The translations under genes and the position numbers were made by a program. The notes below the pieces were generated by a model that was not told the DNA's origin, did no database searches, and saw nothing but the letters and a program-made list of their open reading frames with translations. A DNA stretch of 6,423 bases from UBA11795 sp964652755 (lineage in GTDB: Bacteria; Chloroflexota; Dehalococcoidia; Lucifugimonadales; UBA826). This document shows positions 6,421 through 6,423 of this stretch, one piece after another. The stretch covers positions 1 to 6,423 of the forward strand of contig CAZZBP010000087.1 of the NCBI GenBank assembly GCA_964652755.1, given 5' to 3'. The stretch's first letter is position 1, and each line of letters begins with the position of its first letter.

Positions 6421-6423
6421 GCT

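Overview
The window carries five protein-coding genes, all on the + strand and tightly spaced. I see no RNA gene, mobile element or CRISPR array. The codon usage looks even across the window, with no obvious sign of recent transfer. The IspG and prolyl-tRNA synthetase sequences (for example the 'RPRGGL' form of motif 2 in ProRS and the 'LKAFD' segment of IspG) remind me of Chloroflexota, of Dehalococcoidia/SAR202 type. The luciferase-family flavin enzyme fits that idea, because such enzymes are expanded in SAR202. This placement is an inference from memory of those families and was not tested by a search.

Left part (1-2606): the 3' three quarters of ispG, cut by the left edge, is followed after 25 bp by a complete proS. 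In many bacteria these two sit at the end of a cell-envelope/isoprenoid cluster (uppS-cdsA-dxr-rseP-ispG-proS), so the missing upstream sequence probably holds those genes. Both are housekeeping genes: the penultimate step of the MEP isoprenoid pathway, and charging of tRNA-Pro.

Middle (2621-3424): a cytoplasmic NodB-fold hydrolase of the HpPgdA-like CE4 group starts 14 bp after proS and is probably read from the same transcript. A 118-bp gap follows. It holds a weak promoter candidate and small inverted repeats, and is the only plausible transcription break inside the window.

Right part (3543-6356): a luciferase-like flavin-dependent monooxygenase resembling the limonene monooxygenase branch, then after 33 bp a thiamine-diphosphate enzyme of the acetolactate synthase/benzoylformate decarboxylase superfamily. 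Each has a clear Shine-Dalgarno sequence. They look like a two-gene catabolic unit (oxidation followed by C-C bond chemistry on a 2-oxo acid), but the substrates cannot be read from the sequence. A strong 12-bp hairpin at 6376-6420 closes the unit and is probably its terminator, although the window ends before a T-tract could be seen.

Overall this is an ordinary core-genome segment with a potentially interesting accessory enzyme pair. I found no clear evidence of a new system.
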